The notes beneath the pieces were generated by a model. It searched no databases and was not told the DNA's origin. It was given only the letters and a program-made list of their open reading frames with translations. 64,000 nt of DNA from Prochlorococcus sp. AG-402-B05 (GTDB lineage Bacteria; Cyanobacteriota; Cyanobacteriia; PCC-6307; Cyanobiaceae): contig QCHK01000008.1 in the NCBI GenBank assembly GCA_003279635.1, forward strand, positions 1-64,000, written 5' to 3'. Positions 33,556 through 45,100 of this stretch are shown here, one piece after another. A program made the translations under genes and the position numbers. Each line of letters opens with the position of its first letter. The first letter of the stretch is position 1.

Positions 33556-34038
33556 ATGACTCTCAATCAGGATGCAAAAAAAGTTCTTTTGCGCAAAATC
33601 CCACATGGATTATTTATATGCGCAGTAAGAGAGGGTGATGAAATAAATGGTTTTACAGCTAGTTGGGTAACACAAGGTTCATTTACGCCACCATTAGTTG
33701 TAATGGCAGTTCGTTCGGATGGATCTAGTCATGGAATTATTCAAAGAACCAAGATGTTTTCTTTAAATGTTTTGAGAGAAGATCAAAAGGATCTAGCAGC
33801 TGTGTTCTTTAAGCCTCAAAAGGGATTAGGAGGTAGATTCGAAGCTTGTAAATTCACTTATGGAGAATTAGGTATGCCTTTAATTGAAGATGTCATAGGT
33901 GGCGTTGAATGTGAAGTCATTTCAGGCGTGGAGCATGGTGATCACACAGTTTTCGTCGCTGAAGTAAAGAGTGCAGTATTGAATAAAGATGGATCTGCCT
34001 TAAATTTAGCAAGCACTGGTTGGAACTATGGTGGCTAA
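33556..34038 (+). CDS. Flavin reductase family protein
   Basis: LLRKIPHGLFICAVREGDEINGFTASWVTQGSFTPPLVVMAV...SLNVLREDQ. Confidence 0.9.
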   Translation: MTLNQDAKKVLLRKIPHGLFICAVREGDEINGFTASWVTQGSFTPPLVVMAVRSDGSSHGIIQRTKMFSLNVLREDQKDLAAVFFKPQKGLGGRFEACKFTYGELGMPLIEDVIGGVECEVISGVEHGDHTVFVAEVKSAVLNKDGSALNLASTGWNYGG

Positions 34039-34056
34039 TTTGCTCAGACAAGTACG

Positions 34057-35979
34057 GTGGAACTAACACCGTTAATAAGGGACAAGTCAAGGTTATCGAA
34101 TTTTTTGAAGGATATACCAAATGATCCTGGATGTTATTTGATGAAAGATGGTGAGGATAGATTGCTTTATGTTGGTAAATCTAAAAAGTTAAGGAATAGA
34201 GTTAGAAGTTATTTTCGTTCAGGTAATGAATTAAGTCCTAGAATATCTTTAATGGTCAGACAAGTTGCAGATATTGAATTGATTGTTACTGATAATGAAA
34301 GTGAAGCATTAACTTTAGAATCAAATTTAATTAAATCTCATCAACCATATTTCAATGTCTTACTAAAAGATGATAAAAAGTATCCCTATGTTTGTATTAC
34401 ATGGGGTGATAAATATCCAAGAATTTTTTTAACTAGAAAAAGGCGTCAACGACAATTAAAAGATAAATATTATGGTCCTTATGTAGATGTTTATTTGCTT
34501 AGACAGACTTTATTTAGTATAAAAAAATTGTTTCCACTCAGGCAAAGAAGAATTCCACTTTATAAGGATAGAACATGCCTTAATTATTCAATTGGAAGAT
34601 GCCCTGGTGTTTGCCAGGAAGAAATAAGTTCAGAAGATTACAAAAACACTTTAAAACGAGTTGAAATGATATTTCAAGGAAGAACGGATGAATTAAGAAT
34701 ATTATTAGAAAAACAAATGATTTCTTTTTCAGAGTCATTGAAATTTGAAGAGGCTGGATCAGTTAGAGATCAGCTTAAGGGTATAGATAGATTGTATGAA
34801 TCTCAAAAGATGATCATTCCTGATTCATCTGTTTGTAGGGATATAATTGCAATGGCATCAGAAGAAAATATAAGCTCAGTTCAAATTTTTCAAATGCGAT
34901 CAGGTAAATTAATTGGTCGTTTAGGATATTTCTCAGATAATAGTAATTTTAATTCATCTCAAATACTTCAACAAGTAATAGAAAATCATTATTCAAATGT
35001 AGATCCTGTTGAAATCCCATCAGAAATATTAGTTCAACATCAACTTGTAAATAATATTTTAATTTCAGATTGGCTTAGTGAAATAAAAAAGCAAAAAGTT
35101 AATATAAATGTTCCTAAAAGATCTAGAAAAGCAGAAATTATTAAACTCGTAGAAAAAAATGCTAATTTAGAATTACAAAGAATTAAACAATCTCATGATA
35201 AGAATTTAGTTGAACTTGATGATCTGACTAATATCCTTGATTTAGAAAATATTCCAAAGAGAATTGAATGTTATGACATAAGCCATATCCAAGGAAGTGA
35301 TGCTGTTGCATCACAAGTAGTATTTATTGATGGTGTTGCGGCAAGGCAACACTATAGAAGATATAAAATTAAAAGCCCGAATATAAAAATTGGTCACAGC
35401 GATGATTTCGAATCAATGGCTGAAGTGATAACTAGAAGATTTAGAAGATGGGCTCGTTTTAAAGAAGAAGGTGGAGATATTGATGCCCTACTAAGTAATG
35501 AAAGCAGTGTTCTTGATAATCAGAATTTAAATGACTGGCCAGATCTCGTTGTGATAGATGGAGGTAAAGGTCAATTAAGTTCTGTTGTAGCTGCTCTTGA
35601 GGACCTTAAACTTGATCAAAATTTAAATGTCATTTCTTTAGCAAAAAAGAAGGAGGAAGTTTTTATTCCGAAGGTTAAACAATCATTAGTTACCGAATCA
35701 AATCAACCAGGAATGCTTTTGCTAAGGAGACTGAGAGATGAAGCTCATAGATTTGCAATTACTTTTCATAGGCAAAAAAGGAGTCAACGGATGAAACGTT
35801 CTCAGTTAAATGAAATACCGGGTCTTGGACCTCAAAGAATAAAATTATTGCTTGAGCATTTCAGGTCAATTGAGGCAATACAAATGGCTACTTTTTCAGA
35901 ACTTTCATCAACACCAGGCTTAGGCAGATCAACTGCTGTTGTTATTAGAAACTATTTTCATCCCGATAAAAATAAATAA
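34057..35979 (+). CDS. uvrC: Excinuclease ABC subunit C
   Basis: 640 aa; GIY-YIG (PGCYLMKDGEDRLLYVGKSKKLRNRV), IECYDISHIQGSDAVAS, tandem HhH; GTG start. Confidence 0.97.
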   Translation: MELTPLIRDKSRLSNFLKDIPNDPGCYLMKDGEDRLLYVGKSKKLRNRVRSYFRSGNELSPRISLMVRQVADIELIVTDNESEALTLESNLIKSHQPYFNVLLKDDKKYPYVCITWGDKYPRIFLTRKRRQRQLKDKYYGPYVDVYLLRQTLFSIKKLFPLRQRRIPLYKDRTCLNYSIGRCPGVCQEEISSEDYKNTLKRVEMIFQGRTDELRILLEKQMISFSESLKFEEAGSVRDQLKGIDRLYESQKMIIPDSSVCRDIIAMASEENISSVQIFQMRSGKLIGRLGYFSDNSNFNSSQILQQVIENHYSNVDPVEIPSEILVQHQLVNNILISDWLSEIKKQKVNINVPKRSRKAEIIKLVEKNANLELQRIKQSHDKNLVELDDLTNILDLENIPKRIECYDISHIQGSDAVASQVVFIDGVAARQHYRRYKIKSPNIKIGHSDDFESMAEVITRRFRRWARFKEEGGDIDALLSNESSVLDNQNLNDWPDLVVIDGGKGQLSSVVAALEDLKLDQNLNVISLAKKKEEVFIPKVKQSLVTESNQPGMLLLRRLRDEAHRFAITFHRQKRSQRMKRSQLNEIPGLGPQRIKLLLEHFRSIEAIQMATFSELSSTPGLGRSTAVVIRNYFHPDKNK

Positions 35980-36071
35980 TCTAATTTTAAATTATTAACT
36001 ATTGAGCGACATCTAATCTTTATTAGAGTAATGTATAGAGTGATATGAACTTACCTAACATTTGATTTAAT

Positions 36072-36635
36072 ATGAATTTTTCGCCAGAGACATATTTATG
36101 GTTTAAATCATTTCATATTATCGGCGTAGTTGTTTGGTTTGCAGGTTTATTTTATTTAGTTAGATTATTTATTTACCATGTTGAAGTACAAACTCAGAAA
36201 GAGGAAATTAGGGAAGTTTTTAATAAGCAATATTCTTTAATGGAGAAAAGGTTAGCTAATATAATTACCACTCCAGGAATGGTATTGGCTGTTATAATGG
36301 CAACTGGTCTATTATATATGCAGCCTTCATATCTATCGCAAGCATGGATGCAAGTTAAATTATTATTTGTATTATTTCTACTTATATATCATTTGTATTG
36401 TTATAGAATTATGAATCAATTAAATAATAATCAGTTCAATTTTAGTGGTCAGCAACTCCGAGCATTGAATGAGTTGCCAACACTACTGTTGGTAGTTGTT
36501 GTAATGCTTGTTGTATTTAAAAATCAATTCCCAACAAGTGCTGCAAGTTGGTTGATCTTTGGGTTAATACTTTTTATGGCTGCAAGTATACAATTTTATG
36601 CCAAATGGCGCAGGAACAAGAAACAACTTACTTAG
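36072..36635 (+). CDS. hemJ: HemJ-type protoporphyrinogen oxidase-like membrane protein (TIGR00701-like)
   Basis: KSFHIIGVVVWFAGLFYLVRLFIYHVE...ITTPGMVLAVIMATGLL...WMQVKLLFVLFLLIYH. Confidence 0.85.
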   Translation: MNFSPETYLWFKSFHIIGVVVWFAGLFYLVRLFIYHVEVQTQKEEIREVFNKQYSLMEKRLANIITTPGMVLAVIMATGLLYMQPSYLSQAWMQVKLLFVLFLLIYHLYCYRIMNQLNNNQFNFSGQQLRALNELPTLLLVVVVMLVVFKNQFPTSAASWLIFGLILFMAASIQFYAKWRRNKKQLT

Positions 36636-36640
36636 TTAAT

Positions 36641-37300
36641 ATGACTAATAAGGATTTTCATTGTTTAAAAAATATAATCAAATCTGTTACTAAAGATAGT
36701 TGTCCAAATTCTATTAATTTTCATATGCATTCAACTTATAGTGATGGAAGTTTGTCTCCTATAGAAATCTATAATCAAGCTTTAGAACTAAATATTGATC
36801 ATTATGCAATTACAGATCATCATTCAGTTGATGCATATCTTGAATTAGTTAAAATTATTGAATCTGATTATCTTGATAGTTCAATTTTTCCAAAACTTTG
36901 GACTGGTATAGAAATTACCTGCTTATTAAAAGGGTGTTTAGTCCATGTTTTAGGGCTTGGATTTGATCCTAGCTCTAAACACTTATTACCTTATGTTGAA
37001 CATAGATCTGCTATTGGTAATGAATTACTAGCATCAAATGTAGTTGATTCGATACACAATGCGAATGGAATTGCTGTCTTAGCTCATCCTGCAAGATATA
37101 AGCTTCCATTTGATATTTTAATTAATGAAGCTTCAAAGCTTAATTTTGATGCTGTTGAAACTTGGTACAACTATGAAAGAGCACCTATTTGGATCCCGTC
37201 AGAGTTTATTTGCGATAAAATATTTGATTGTGCAAATTCTTATTCATTGTTATCAACATGTGGAACAGATACTCATGGATTATCTCTTTTAAGGCGCTGA
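36641..37300 (+). CDS. PHP-domain metal-dependent phosphoesterase
   Basis: NFHMHSTYSDGSLSP...YAITDHHSVDA...GIEITC...VLAHPARY; start moved to the ATG at 36641 after hemJ. Confidence 0.9.
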   Translation: MTNKDFHCLKNIIKSVTKDSCPNSINFHMHSTYSDGSLSPIEIYNQALELNIDHYAITDHHSVDAYLELVKIIESDYLDSSIFPKLWTGIEITCLLKGCLVHVLGLGFDPSSKHLLPYVEHRSAIGNELLASNVVDSIHNANGIAVLAHPARYKLPFDILINEASKLNFDAVETWYNYERAPIWIPSEFICDKIFDCANSYSLLSTCGTDTHGLSLLRR

Positions 37301-40300
37301 TTTATTATTTCTTCTATTGGAATTAAATTTTTCAATTTTACTGTCTATATCAGATAAAACAGATTTAATAGATGCTATTTCTTCATTAGTTGCATCTGTC
37401 CAAAGCTTTCGATTTGATGCTTCTAGTAGTCTTTCAGCGATATCTCTTAATGCCCATGGATTGTTATCATTAATAAATTTTCTTGTCTTTTCATCAACCA
37501 ACCAATTACTTGCAATTGACTCATAACACCAATTAGGAACAAGGTTAGTTGTTGCATCAAAAGAGAATAAATAGTCAAGGCTTGCTGACATCTCGAAAGC
37601 TCCTTTATAGCCATGTTGTTTCATTCCCTCAAGCCATTTTGGATTTAATAGCCTACTCCTAACAACCTTATCTATTTCTTTTGAAAGTTTATGTATTCTT
37701 GGTCTTTGATATCTAGAATTATCTGCAAAATAAGCTTGTGGATTGTTACCACTAGTTTTCTTTACTGCAGAGATTAAGCCACCCTGAAATTGATAGTAAT
37801 CATCTGAATCGAGTATGTCGTGCTCTCTATTATCTTGACTATGTAGTACTACTTTTACTTTTGATAAATTATATTCCAACCCTTTTTTGTCTTTAACAAT
37901 ATTGTTTGAACCTTCATATCGCCATTTACTCCATTCTATAAATGCATTAGCCAGTTCAGATTGATGTTCCCATGAGCCATTATTGATAATTTCTTGCAAA
38001 CCTGCTCCATATGATCCAGGTGCTGATCCATATATTCTTGAGTCGCTGTTTCCATTTCTATAAGACTCAGCAAGGGGATTAATTGCTTTGGGCTCATTTA
38101 AATTCCCAATAAGATTTTGTCCTCTTCGTATTAATTCAATGATTTGGGGGAATGCATCCCTAAATAAACCTGATATTCTTAATGTGACGTCGACTCTGGG
38201 CCTATTTAAAACACTCATGGGAATGACTTCAACGTCCACAACTCTTCTTAAAGTTCCATCCCATATAGGCATTAGACCCATAAGTGCAAATAGTTGACAA
38301 ATATCTTCTCCTCCATTTCTCATGGTTGAAGTTCCCCATATTGAAATAGCGAGATGTAAAAGATGCTCTCCATTTTCTTGTAGGTAAAGATCAACTAATT
38401 TTTCAGCACTTCTTTTCCCTAGGTCCCATGCTGTTTCTGTTGGAATAGCTCTAATATCAACAGAAAAGAAATTTTTACCTGTCGGTAAGACCTCTAATTT
38501 TCCTCTTGTTGGAGCACCAGAAGGGCCGCTAGCAATTCTCTTCCCTTCCAACGCTTTAAGTAAATTAGTCTTTTCGTTTTTGGAACTTTTTAATAATCTA
38601 GGTAAAATATTAGTTATTAAATGATTTATAAATATATTTGGGTTTTCAATATCTAAATATTTTAGTAGTTTACTATCAAGTTCAATTTTATTTTTGGCAG
38701 TGGTTTCGAGATTAAGTATATGTATACAATGAAACTCAATTATATACATTCCAATTTCATTAAACCAGTCAATTAGCTGCCCTACTTTTCTTGCATTAAT
38801 AGAGGTATATTCTTTAAATAAATTAATATCTATTTGCGTTAAGTCCAAACTTTCTTCGTCTCTCCAGGGGTCTATGGTGAAACCTAAATCTTCAGCTAAA
38901 CATTGTGATAAACCAGCGATGTTCCCTGTAGGTACATTTGATATAGCCAACGTTAATTCAATTAGTTTATCCATACTTAGATTCACACCAAAGATATGAA
39001 GTCCTGTCCTTATTTGGGATTGTTTTAATTCACATAAATAACTTTCTGCAGAATCTATTATCTCTTGTATATTAAATTTTTTCATATCATCTTTAATTAT
39101 ATTTGGGTCAATACTTGGCCATGAATTTTTAATTAATAACTCTATAATCTTTTTTTCTAATAACTCATTTCTATTATCATTAATAAGTTTAGATTCATAA
39201 TATTCATCAATTAAGTTCTCAATTTCTAATAACTCATTATAACTACCAGCGTTAGAAAGTGGTGGTGTTAAATGATCAATAATTATCGCGTGTGTCCTTC
39301 TTTTTGCTTGTGAGCCTTCTCCAGGGTCATTTACTATAAATGGATATATGTTTGGTACTGGTGGGCAAATAATAAATGGGAAACAATTACTACTTAAACC
39401 AACACCTTTACCAGGTAACCATTCAACGCTACCGTGCTTTCCTAGATGTATAATTGCATTTGCCTTAAATGAATGCGTTAACCAAAAATATTGCGCAATA
39501 TATTTATGTGTAGGTGGTAGATCTGGTGAATGCAAATCTGATAAATTATCTGATTCAAAGCCTCTATTTGCTTGAACTAATACAGTTATATTTCCTAAAG
39601 TAAATCCATTGATCGGGAACCCACTTTCTTCTAATTGTTTTGAAAAATTTGGTTCTCCCCATCGTTTAATTAACTTTTCCTTCGCATTAGATTCAATTTT
39701 ATTCCAATGGTTTAAATAATCAACAAGGCTTAAATATGATTGGGGTTCGTTAGATATGGTTTCTTCAGAATTTGTCCTATAAGTAATTAACTTGTTGATT
39801 AGCTCTTTACTACTTCGTGGCAAGGGGTTATCTCCTAAATAATATCCTTCATCTTTTAACCATCTCAACACGTATAAAAGGCTTTCTGGTGTATCTAAAC
39901 CAACTCCATTTGCAATCCTTGAATCCTTAACAGGATAATTAGCTATTACAACAGCAATCTTTTTATTGAAATTACTTGTTTTTCTAAGATAAATAAGATT
40001 TTTTATGTATTTAATACACCATTCAATATGTTTGTCATAAGGTTCTGTCTTATATACAGATATAGATAGTTCATTATCTGTATAGCTAAGATTTTTAAAT
40101 GCAATTGGAACTGTACAAATTCGACCATCTACTTCTGGCAGAACAACTTGAATTGATAAGTCAATTGGATTTAAACCTACGGTTGATTTTTTCCATTCAT
40201 TAACCGTCGAACTGGATATAAGTAGTTGATAGACAGGAACGTCTAATGTGTCCCATAGGCTATTTTTTATATTATCATTCTTATATTCAACTGTTGAAAA

Positions 40301-41077
40301 TGAAGTAGTAGTAATGATCGCTTCAATTTTTTCATTATCCAATAAATTTATTATCTCTTTCTGAATATCTTTAGACTTAAAACTAGTAATCCATACGATT
40401 TTGGCATTTATCTGATGTCTTTTTGAAATTTCAACTATTGAGTCTGCTAATTCTGTGTTGCCTGATTGCAATAATGATTTGTAGAGAAATATAGCAATCT
40501 TAGGGTAATCATTATCTATCCATTTCCATTTGACTAACTCATCATGATATTCAATTAAATCTCTTTCTACTTTAATTTCCTCTAAACTTTTTAAGTTATC
40601 TAAAACCTTTAATAAGTAATTATAGTTTTTTAAACCGCCTTCATTTAATAGAAGTTGAATAAAATCAACTTGAACTTTTTTTATACTACTAATATCTTTA
40701 AGATCATTTGCTGTACTCTCTATGCCAGAGACTACTATTAATTGTCTATTAGGTTTCTCTAATTGCCATAAACTTAATTGTTCAAATCCATATGACCAAT
40801 ATGATCTTGATCCTAAAAACCTAACAATAACGATTTCTGCTGTATTACATGTATTGGATATATAATGGTCAATTGATGCATTTGATGATAAATAGGCTAT
40901 TGGTAAACCCCTGATTTTATTTCTCCACTTTTTATTTTTAGGTTGCTTTAATACAGAGGATAAGCATGTTATGTCGGATGTAGCACTAGTTAAGAAGATA
41001 ACTGGTGCATTTGGTTGTTCAATAAATGTAATTTCTTCTTGAGGATCATTCCCAGGAAGGCTGGCAATTCTATGCAT
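37289..41077 (-). CDS. cobN: Cobaltochelatase subunit CobN
   Basis: 1262 aa; AIIHLGKHGSVEWLPGKGVGLS, VNDPGEGSQAKRRTHAIIIDHLTPP, GSAPGSYGAGLQ. Confidence 0.96.
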   Translation of the reverse strand: MHRIASLPGNDPQEEITFIEQPNAPVIFLTSATSDITCLSSVLKQPKNKKWRNKIRGLPIAYLSSNASIDHYISNTCNTAEIVIVRFLGSRSYWSYGFEQLSLWQLEKPNRQLIVVSGIESTANDLKDISSIKKVQVDFIQLLLNEGGLKNYNYLLKVLDNLKSLEEIKVERDLIEYHDELVKWKWIDNDYPKIAIFLYKSLLQSGNTELADSIVEISKRHQINAKIVWITSFKSKDIQKEIINLLDNEKIEAIITTTSFSTVEYKNDNIKNSLWDTLDVPVYQLLISSSTVNEWKKSTVGLNPIDLSIQVVLPEVDGRICTVPIAFKNLSYTDNELSISVYKTEPYDKHIEWCIKYIKNLIYLRKTSNFNKKIAVVIANYPVKDSRIANGVGLDTPESLLYVLRWLKDEGYYLGDNPLPRSSKELINKLITYRTNSEETISNEPQSYLSLVDYLNHWNKIESNAKEKLIKRWGEPNFSKQLEESGFPINGFTLGNITVLVQANRGFESDNLSDLHSPDLPPTHKYIAQYFWLTHSFKANAIIHLGKHGSVEWLPGKGVGLSSNCFPFIICPPVPNIYPFIVNDPGEGSQAKRRTHAIIIDHLTPPLSNAGSYNELLEIENLIDEYYESKLINDNRNELLEKKIIELLIKNSWPSIDPNIIKDDMKKFNIQEIIDSAESYLCELKQSQIRTGLHIFGVNLSMDKLIELTLAISNVPTGNIAGLSQCLAEDLGFTIDPWRDEESLDLTQIDINLFKEYTSINARKVGQLIDWFNEIGMYIIEFHCIHILNLETTAKNKIELDSKLLKYLDIENPNIFINHLITNILPRLLKSSKNEKTNLLKALEGKRIASGPSGAPTRGKLEVLPTGKNFFSVDIRAIPTETAWDLGKRSAEKLVDLYLQENGEHLLHLAISIWGTSTMRNGGEDICQLFALMGLMPIWDGTLRRVVDVEVIPMSVLNRPRVDVTLRISGLFRDAFPQIIELIRRGQNLIGNLNEPKAINPLAESYRNGNSDSRIYGSAPGSYGAGLQEIINNGSWEHQSELANAFIEWSKWRYEGSNNIVKDKKGLEYNLSKVKVVLHSQDNREHDILDSDDYYQFQGGLISAVKKTSGNNPQAYFADNSRYQRPRIHKLSKEIDKVVRSRLLNPKWLEGMKQHGYKGAFEMSASLDYLFSFDATTNLVPNWCYESIASNWLVDEKTRKFINDNNPWALRDIAERLLEASNRKLWTDATNEEIASIKSVLSDIDSKIEKFNSNRRNNKSAP

Positions 41078-41148
41078 TCATTTATTATGTGTAATTAATA
41101 CAGTAAAACTAAAAATGCTGATTTTTTTTCATCCTAGCTCGAGCTTAA

Positions 41149-42063
41149 ATGCATAATTTTCTTCCCTTCGCTTGGTTTGAGGGTCAATGTATTCCATTCG
41201 ATGATGCAAAGCTATCAATAGCTACTCACGCTCTTCATTATGGAACTGCAGCTTTTGGTGGGATGCGTGCTATCCCTGACCCAAATAATAGTAAATCATT
41301 TTTATTATTTAGGGCAGATAAACATGCAAAAAGATTATGCCAAAGCGCTAAATTTTTGATGACTGAATTAGATGAGGATTTTGTATTAAACTCTCTAGAA
41401 ACGTTTCTAGTTAAAAATAAACCTACTCAACCTGTTTATATAAGACCATTTGTATATACTAGTGATTTAGGAATTGCACCAAGATTACATAATATCGAAA
41501 CTAATTTCTTTATTTATGGAATAGAATTAGGGGATTATCTTTCACCAGATGGTGTTACATGTCGTGTCAGTAGCTGGACCCGTCAGCAAGACAATTCACT
41601 TCCTCTGCGTGGAAAAATTAGTGGAGCATACATAACAAGCTCATTAGCTAAAACAGAAGCAGTAAAAAGTGGATTTGATGAGGCACTATTACTTAATAGT
41701 CAAGGTAAAATTAGTGAGGCTAGTGGTATGAACATCTTTATAGTTCGGAATGGTGATCTCATAACACCTGGTGTAGATCAAGATATTCTTGAAGGTATTA
41801 CTCGTGCAAGTGTTATAGAACTTGCTAAGAGTAATGGAATAAATGTTATTGAAAGACCTGTAGATAAAACAGAGTTATTTATATCGGATGAGGTTTTCTT
41901 AACAGGAACTGCTGCAAAGATAACTCCGATTAAAATGATTGAAACAACATTAATGAGTAAAGAAATGCCAATAATGAATTTACTCAGAGATAAATTAACT
42001 AAAATTACAGAAGGTTTAGTACCTGAATATGAGAATTGGGTTAAACGTGTGAATATAGATTAA
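41149..42063 (+). CDS. ilvE: Branched-chain-amino-acid aminotransferase
   Basis: ATHALHYGTAAFGGMRAI...VYIRPFVYTSD...NIFIVRNGDLITPGVDQDILEGITR. Confidence 0.95.
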   Translation: MHNFLPFAWFEGQCIPFDDAKLSIATHALHYGTAAFGGMRAIPDPNNSKSFLLFRADKHAKRLCQSAKFLMTELDEDFVLNSLETFLVKNKPTQPVYIRPFVYTSDLGIAPRLHNIETNFFIYGIELGDYLSPDGVTCRVSSWTRQQDNSLPLRGKISGAYITSSLAKTEAVKSGFDEALLLNSQGKISEASGMNIFIVRNGDLITPGVDQDILEGITRASVIELAKSNGINVIERPVDKTELFISDEVFLTGTAAKITPIKMIETTLMSKEMPIMNLLRDKLTKITEGLVPEYENWVKRVNID

Positions 42064-42126
42064 AATCTTAATGTATAATTTATTTAGATTTATGTTTTTC
42101 ATTTTTATAAGTAAAGTATATATTTT

Positions 42127-45100
42127 ATGACTCACTTTTTAGACTATCTAAACTCAGAGAAAAGACCAATAATAGTCTTTGATGGTGCAACAGGCACGTC
42201 TTTACAAGATCAACAACTAACTGCAGATGATTATGGTGGTGCTTCTTTAGAAGGTTGTAATGAAAATCTTGTTTTAACCTCTGTCTCTAGTGTTGAGAAA
42301 GTACATCAGTCATTCTTAGAGGCCGGTTGTGATGTTATAGAAACAAATACATTTGGCGCAACTTCTATTGTTCTTGATGAGTATGGAATTGGAAACAAAG
42401 CTTATGAGATCAATTTCAAAGCTGCACAAATAGCAAGGAGTATTGCAAATAAATATCAAACAGCTGAAAAGCCAAGATTTGTTGCTGGTTCAATTGGTCC
42501 AACAACAAAGCTTCCAACTCTTGGTCATATCAGTTTTGATGAATTAAAAAAATCTTATCTTGAACAAGCTAAAGCACTGATTGAGGGTGGAATTGATCTT
42601 TTTCTTATTGAAACTTGCCAAGATGTTTTACAAATAAAGGCAGCTCTGCAGAGCGTAAATGAGGCAATAGGTGATGGAATTAAAATCCCAGTAATGGTAT
42701 CTGTAACCATGGAAACTACAGGTCAGATGCTTATTGGTAGCGATATTTCTTCCATAACAACAATTTTAGAGCCTTTTAATATTGATATTTTGGGCCTTAA
42801 TTGTGCTACTGGCCCAGAAGAAATGAAAGATCATATTAAATACTTATCTGAGCATTCACCCTTTCACATAAGTTGTATTCCAAATGCTGGACTTCCTGAA
42901 AATGTAGGAGGTAAGGCTCATTATCGATTAACCCCAATGGAACTTAAGTTCCAACTTAGTCATTTTATTAATGATTTAGGCGTTCAATTAATTGGTGGCT
43001 GTTGTGGGACTAGGCCAGAACATATAAAACAACTTTCAGATTTATCGCTTGAGCTTTTATCATCAGATCGTAGATTGATTAACCTATCAAAGGAAAGATC
43101 TATAATTCCAGCTGCATCTTCAATTTATGAGTCAATTCCTTATGAACAAGACAACTCATTTTTGATAGTTGGCGAAAGATTAAATGCAAGTGGTTCAAAA
43201 AAGGTAAGAGAACTTTTGAATATTGAGGACTGGGATGGTCTGGTTGGAATAGCAAAATCACAACTTAAGGAAAATGCGCATGTACTTGATGTAAATGTTG
43301 ATTTTGTTGGAAGAAATGGCATAGAAGATATGTCGAACTTGGTTAAAAGATTAGTTAACAATATCAATTTACCTTTGATGCTTGATTCAACGGATTATGA
43401 AAAAATGGAGAGTGGTTTAAAACATGCTGGCGGAAAATGTATTTTAAATTCCACTAACTATGAAGATGGACAAGATAGATTTCATAAAGTGATTGATCTA
43501 GCTAAAGAACATGGTTCAGCAGTTGTGATTGGAACAATTGATGAAGATGGAATGGCTAGATCTGCAGAAAAAAAAGCTGAAATAGCAACTAGGGCTTTTA
43601 AGGATGCTACAAATTCTGGGTTGAAACCCTATGAAATTTTTTATGATCCTTTAGCTTTGCCAATATCTACAGGACTTGAGGAAGATAGAAAGAATGGTTT
43701 TGAAACGATTAAAGCTATTAAGTTAATTAAAGATCGACATCCACAAGTACATTTAATCCTAGGCATTTCAAATGTAAGTTTTGGCCTATCATCTAGTGCG
43801 AGAGTTGTCCTTAATTCTATCTTTCTAAATGAAGCAATTAAGGCTGGATTAGATTCGGCAATTGTTTCGCCATCCAAGATATTACCTTTAAATAAAATTA
43901 GTGAAGAAGAGATAAAAATATGTTTGGATCTTATTTATGACAAGAGAATTATAGATAATAGTGTATGCACTTATGACCCCCTAACGACCCTAACTTCTTA
44001 TTTTGATGACTCGAAAAAACTTCTAAGTAATAGCTCAATTGATGAGGATATTAATTTACCTATAGAAGATAAGTTGAAGAATCATATTATTGATGGAGAA
44101 AAAACAAATCTACATTCAAATCTTGATTTAGCATTAAATAAATATAAGCCTTTGATAATAATTAATGAATATTTACTAGATGGAATGAAAGTTGTTGGGG
44201 AATTATTTGGTTCAGGTCAAATGCAATTACCTTTTGTACTTCAATCTGCAGAAACAATGAAATATGCAGTTTCATATTTAGAAGATTTTATGGATAAATC
44301 TGAGGTAAATCAATCAAAGGGGAAATTTATTATAGCTACGGTTAAAGGAGATGTTCACGATATAGGAAAAAATTTAGTAGATATTATATTGTCGAATAAT
44401 GGGTATGATGTTATTAATTTAGGAATTAAACAAGATGTCAATGCAATAATAAACGCACAAAAAGAACACCATGCCGATTGCATTGCAATGAGTGGTTTAC
44501 TTGTAAAATCGACTGCCTTTATGAAAGATAATCTTAAAGCTTTAAATGAGGAAGATATTGATGTACCTATTATTTTAGGTGGGGCTGCATTAACCCCTAA
44601 ATTTGTTAACCAAGATTGCGCAAGTGTGTACAAGGGCAAGGTTATTTATGGGAGAGATGCCTTCACTGATTTGAAATTTATGGACGCATATATGAAAGCT
44701 AAATTAGCTAATAACTGGAATAACAAAACTGGTTTTTCCGAAGGAGCTCCTGAGGGGATAACTATTGGAACTTATAAAAGTTCTAATTCAGATCCAAAAG
44801 GAATAAAAGAGAGTTTAGAGGTAAAAAAAGTTAACGACAATTCCAGATCAAAAGATATATCTTCAGTAAAATCTATTAAACCTCCATTTTTAGGCCCCAA
44901 GGTTTTACTTGAAAAAGATATTGACTTATCTAATGTTTATAAATTCTTAGACCGTAATGCATTATTTGCTGGACAATGGCAAATGAAAAGATCCAAAGAC
45001 ATGTCGGCTTCAGATTATAAGGAATTTCTTAAGCAAAAAGCTGAGCCAAAATTAGATTATTGGATGAATAAAATCATAAATGATAATCTTATCTCACCAT